The notes under the pieces are model-generated. The model saw only the letters and a program-made list of their open reading frames with translations. It made no database searches and was not told where the DNA came from. 6,028 nucleotides of DNA from DAOUAJ01 sp034433615 (lineage in GTDB: Bacteria > Chloroflexota > Anaerolineae > DUEN01): NCBI GenBank assembly GCA_034433615.1, contig DAOUAJ010000298.1:1-6028 (forward strand). Reading direction: 5' to 3'. Positions 5,835 through 6,028 of the stretch are shown piece after piece; the stretch's first letter is position 1, and every line of letters begins with the position of its first letter. A program made the translations under genes and the position numbers.

Positions 5835-6028
5835 GCCCGCTGCATCCAGGACTGCTCGCACGATTTTGTCATAACCGGTGCAGCGGCAGAGATTTCCTGC
5901 CAGCCAGCGGCGGACCTCATGCTCCGTAGGGTGCGGGTTCCGGTCCAGCAGAGCCTTGGCAGCTACGATAAACCCCGGTGTGCAAACCCCACACTGGAGA
6001 GCGGCATGCTCCAGAAACTTCTGCTGGA
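5829..6028 (-). CDS. [2Fe-2S]-binding subunit of the molybdenum hydroxylase (CoxS/XdhC-like), C-terminal part
   Basis: This is the small iron-sulfur subunit that carries electrons from the Mo centre towards FAD. Only the last 65 residues are in the window; the frame runs in from the right edge (first full codon ends at 6026) and stops at TAG 5829-5831. The visible part is the helical C-terminal domain with its cluster ligands in the family's fixed pattern: QCGVCTPGFI (Cys12, Cys15 of the fragment) and LAGNLCRCTGYDKIV (Cys47, Cys49). The plant-ferredoxin-like N-terminal half with the other cluster lies outside. All four cysteines of this half are intact, so the subunit looks functional. It precedes the catalytic subunit by 92 bp in the same direction, as expected for one operon. 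Neither a FAD subunit nor the operon promoter is visible here. Confidence 0.95.
   Translation of the reverse strand, partial: QQKFLEHAALQCGVCTPGFIVAAKALLDRNPHPTEHEVRRWLAGNLCRCTGYDKIVRAVLDAAGS

Noticed and set aside
1..6028. Insertion sequence, transposase, integrase, tRNA or rRNA gene
   Set aside because: No matching protein motifs, terminal inverted repeats with target duplications, or RNA-gene signatures were seen on either strand.

Overview
The window is a GC-rich bacterial chromosomal segment holding two convergent transcription units. The organism is not identified. The mix of a carbon-monoxide/xanthine-dehydrogenase-type molybdenum hydroxylase, a MoaD/ThiS-like sulfur carrier, a class A penicillin-binding protein with a lipoprotein-like N-terminus and short GC-rich intergenic repeats would fit Chloroflexota (for example Anaerolineae). 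That is inference from general resemblance, not from a marker gene.

Left part, plus strand (1-3022). The window opens with the last 55 codons of an unrecognised membrane protein: a Cys-rich CxCxxCxC segment directly before one transmembrane helix. A strong hairpin that looks like a terminator follows (198-268). Then comes a complete 877-residue class A (bifunctional) penicillin-binding protein, with a GT51 glycosyltransferase, a transpeptidase and a C-terminal beta-sandwich-like extension. All transpeptidase motifs and both GT51 glutamates are present, so it should be an active peptidoglycan synthase. Its N-terminus reads as a lipoprotein signal.

Middle (3023-3073). A perfect 13-bp hairpin with a 5-nt loop lies between the convergent stop codons of the penicillin-binding protein and the MoaD-like gene, and probably separates the two units.

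Right part, minus strand (6028 down to 3074). This is an operon read right to left: the C-terminal end of a [2Fe-2S] subunit (CoxS/XdhC type, start outside the window), the complete 761-residue molybdopterin-binding catalytic subunit (CoxL/XdhA superfamily), and an 87-residue MoaD/ThiS-like protein ending in Gly-Gly. The first two are subunits of one hydroxylase. The third belongs to the family that donates sulfur to molybdopterin, so it may help mature the cofactor. No FAD (CoxM-type) subunit is visible; it may lie beyond position 6028. The substrate cannot be read from the sequence, but the active-site loop AYRAPG argues against a form I CO dehydrogenase.

The least ordinary part is the pair of operon junctions. 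Each carries a different short tandem array: heptamers at 5772-5834 and octamers in inverted orientation at 3376-3460. In both cases the stop codon of the upstream gene is made by the repeat itself. I see no mobile element, CRISPR array, RNA gene or obviously new defence or metabolic system. Apart from these repeats and the lipobox on the penicillin-binding protein, the region is ordinary.
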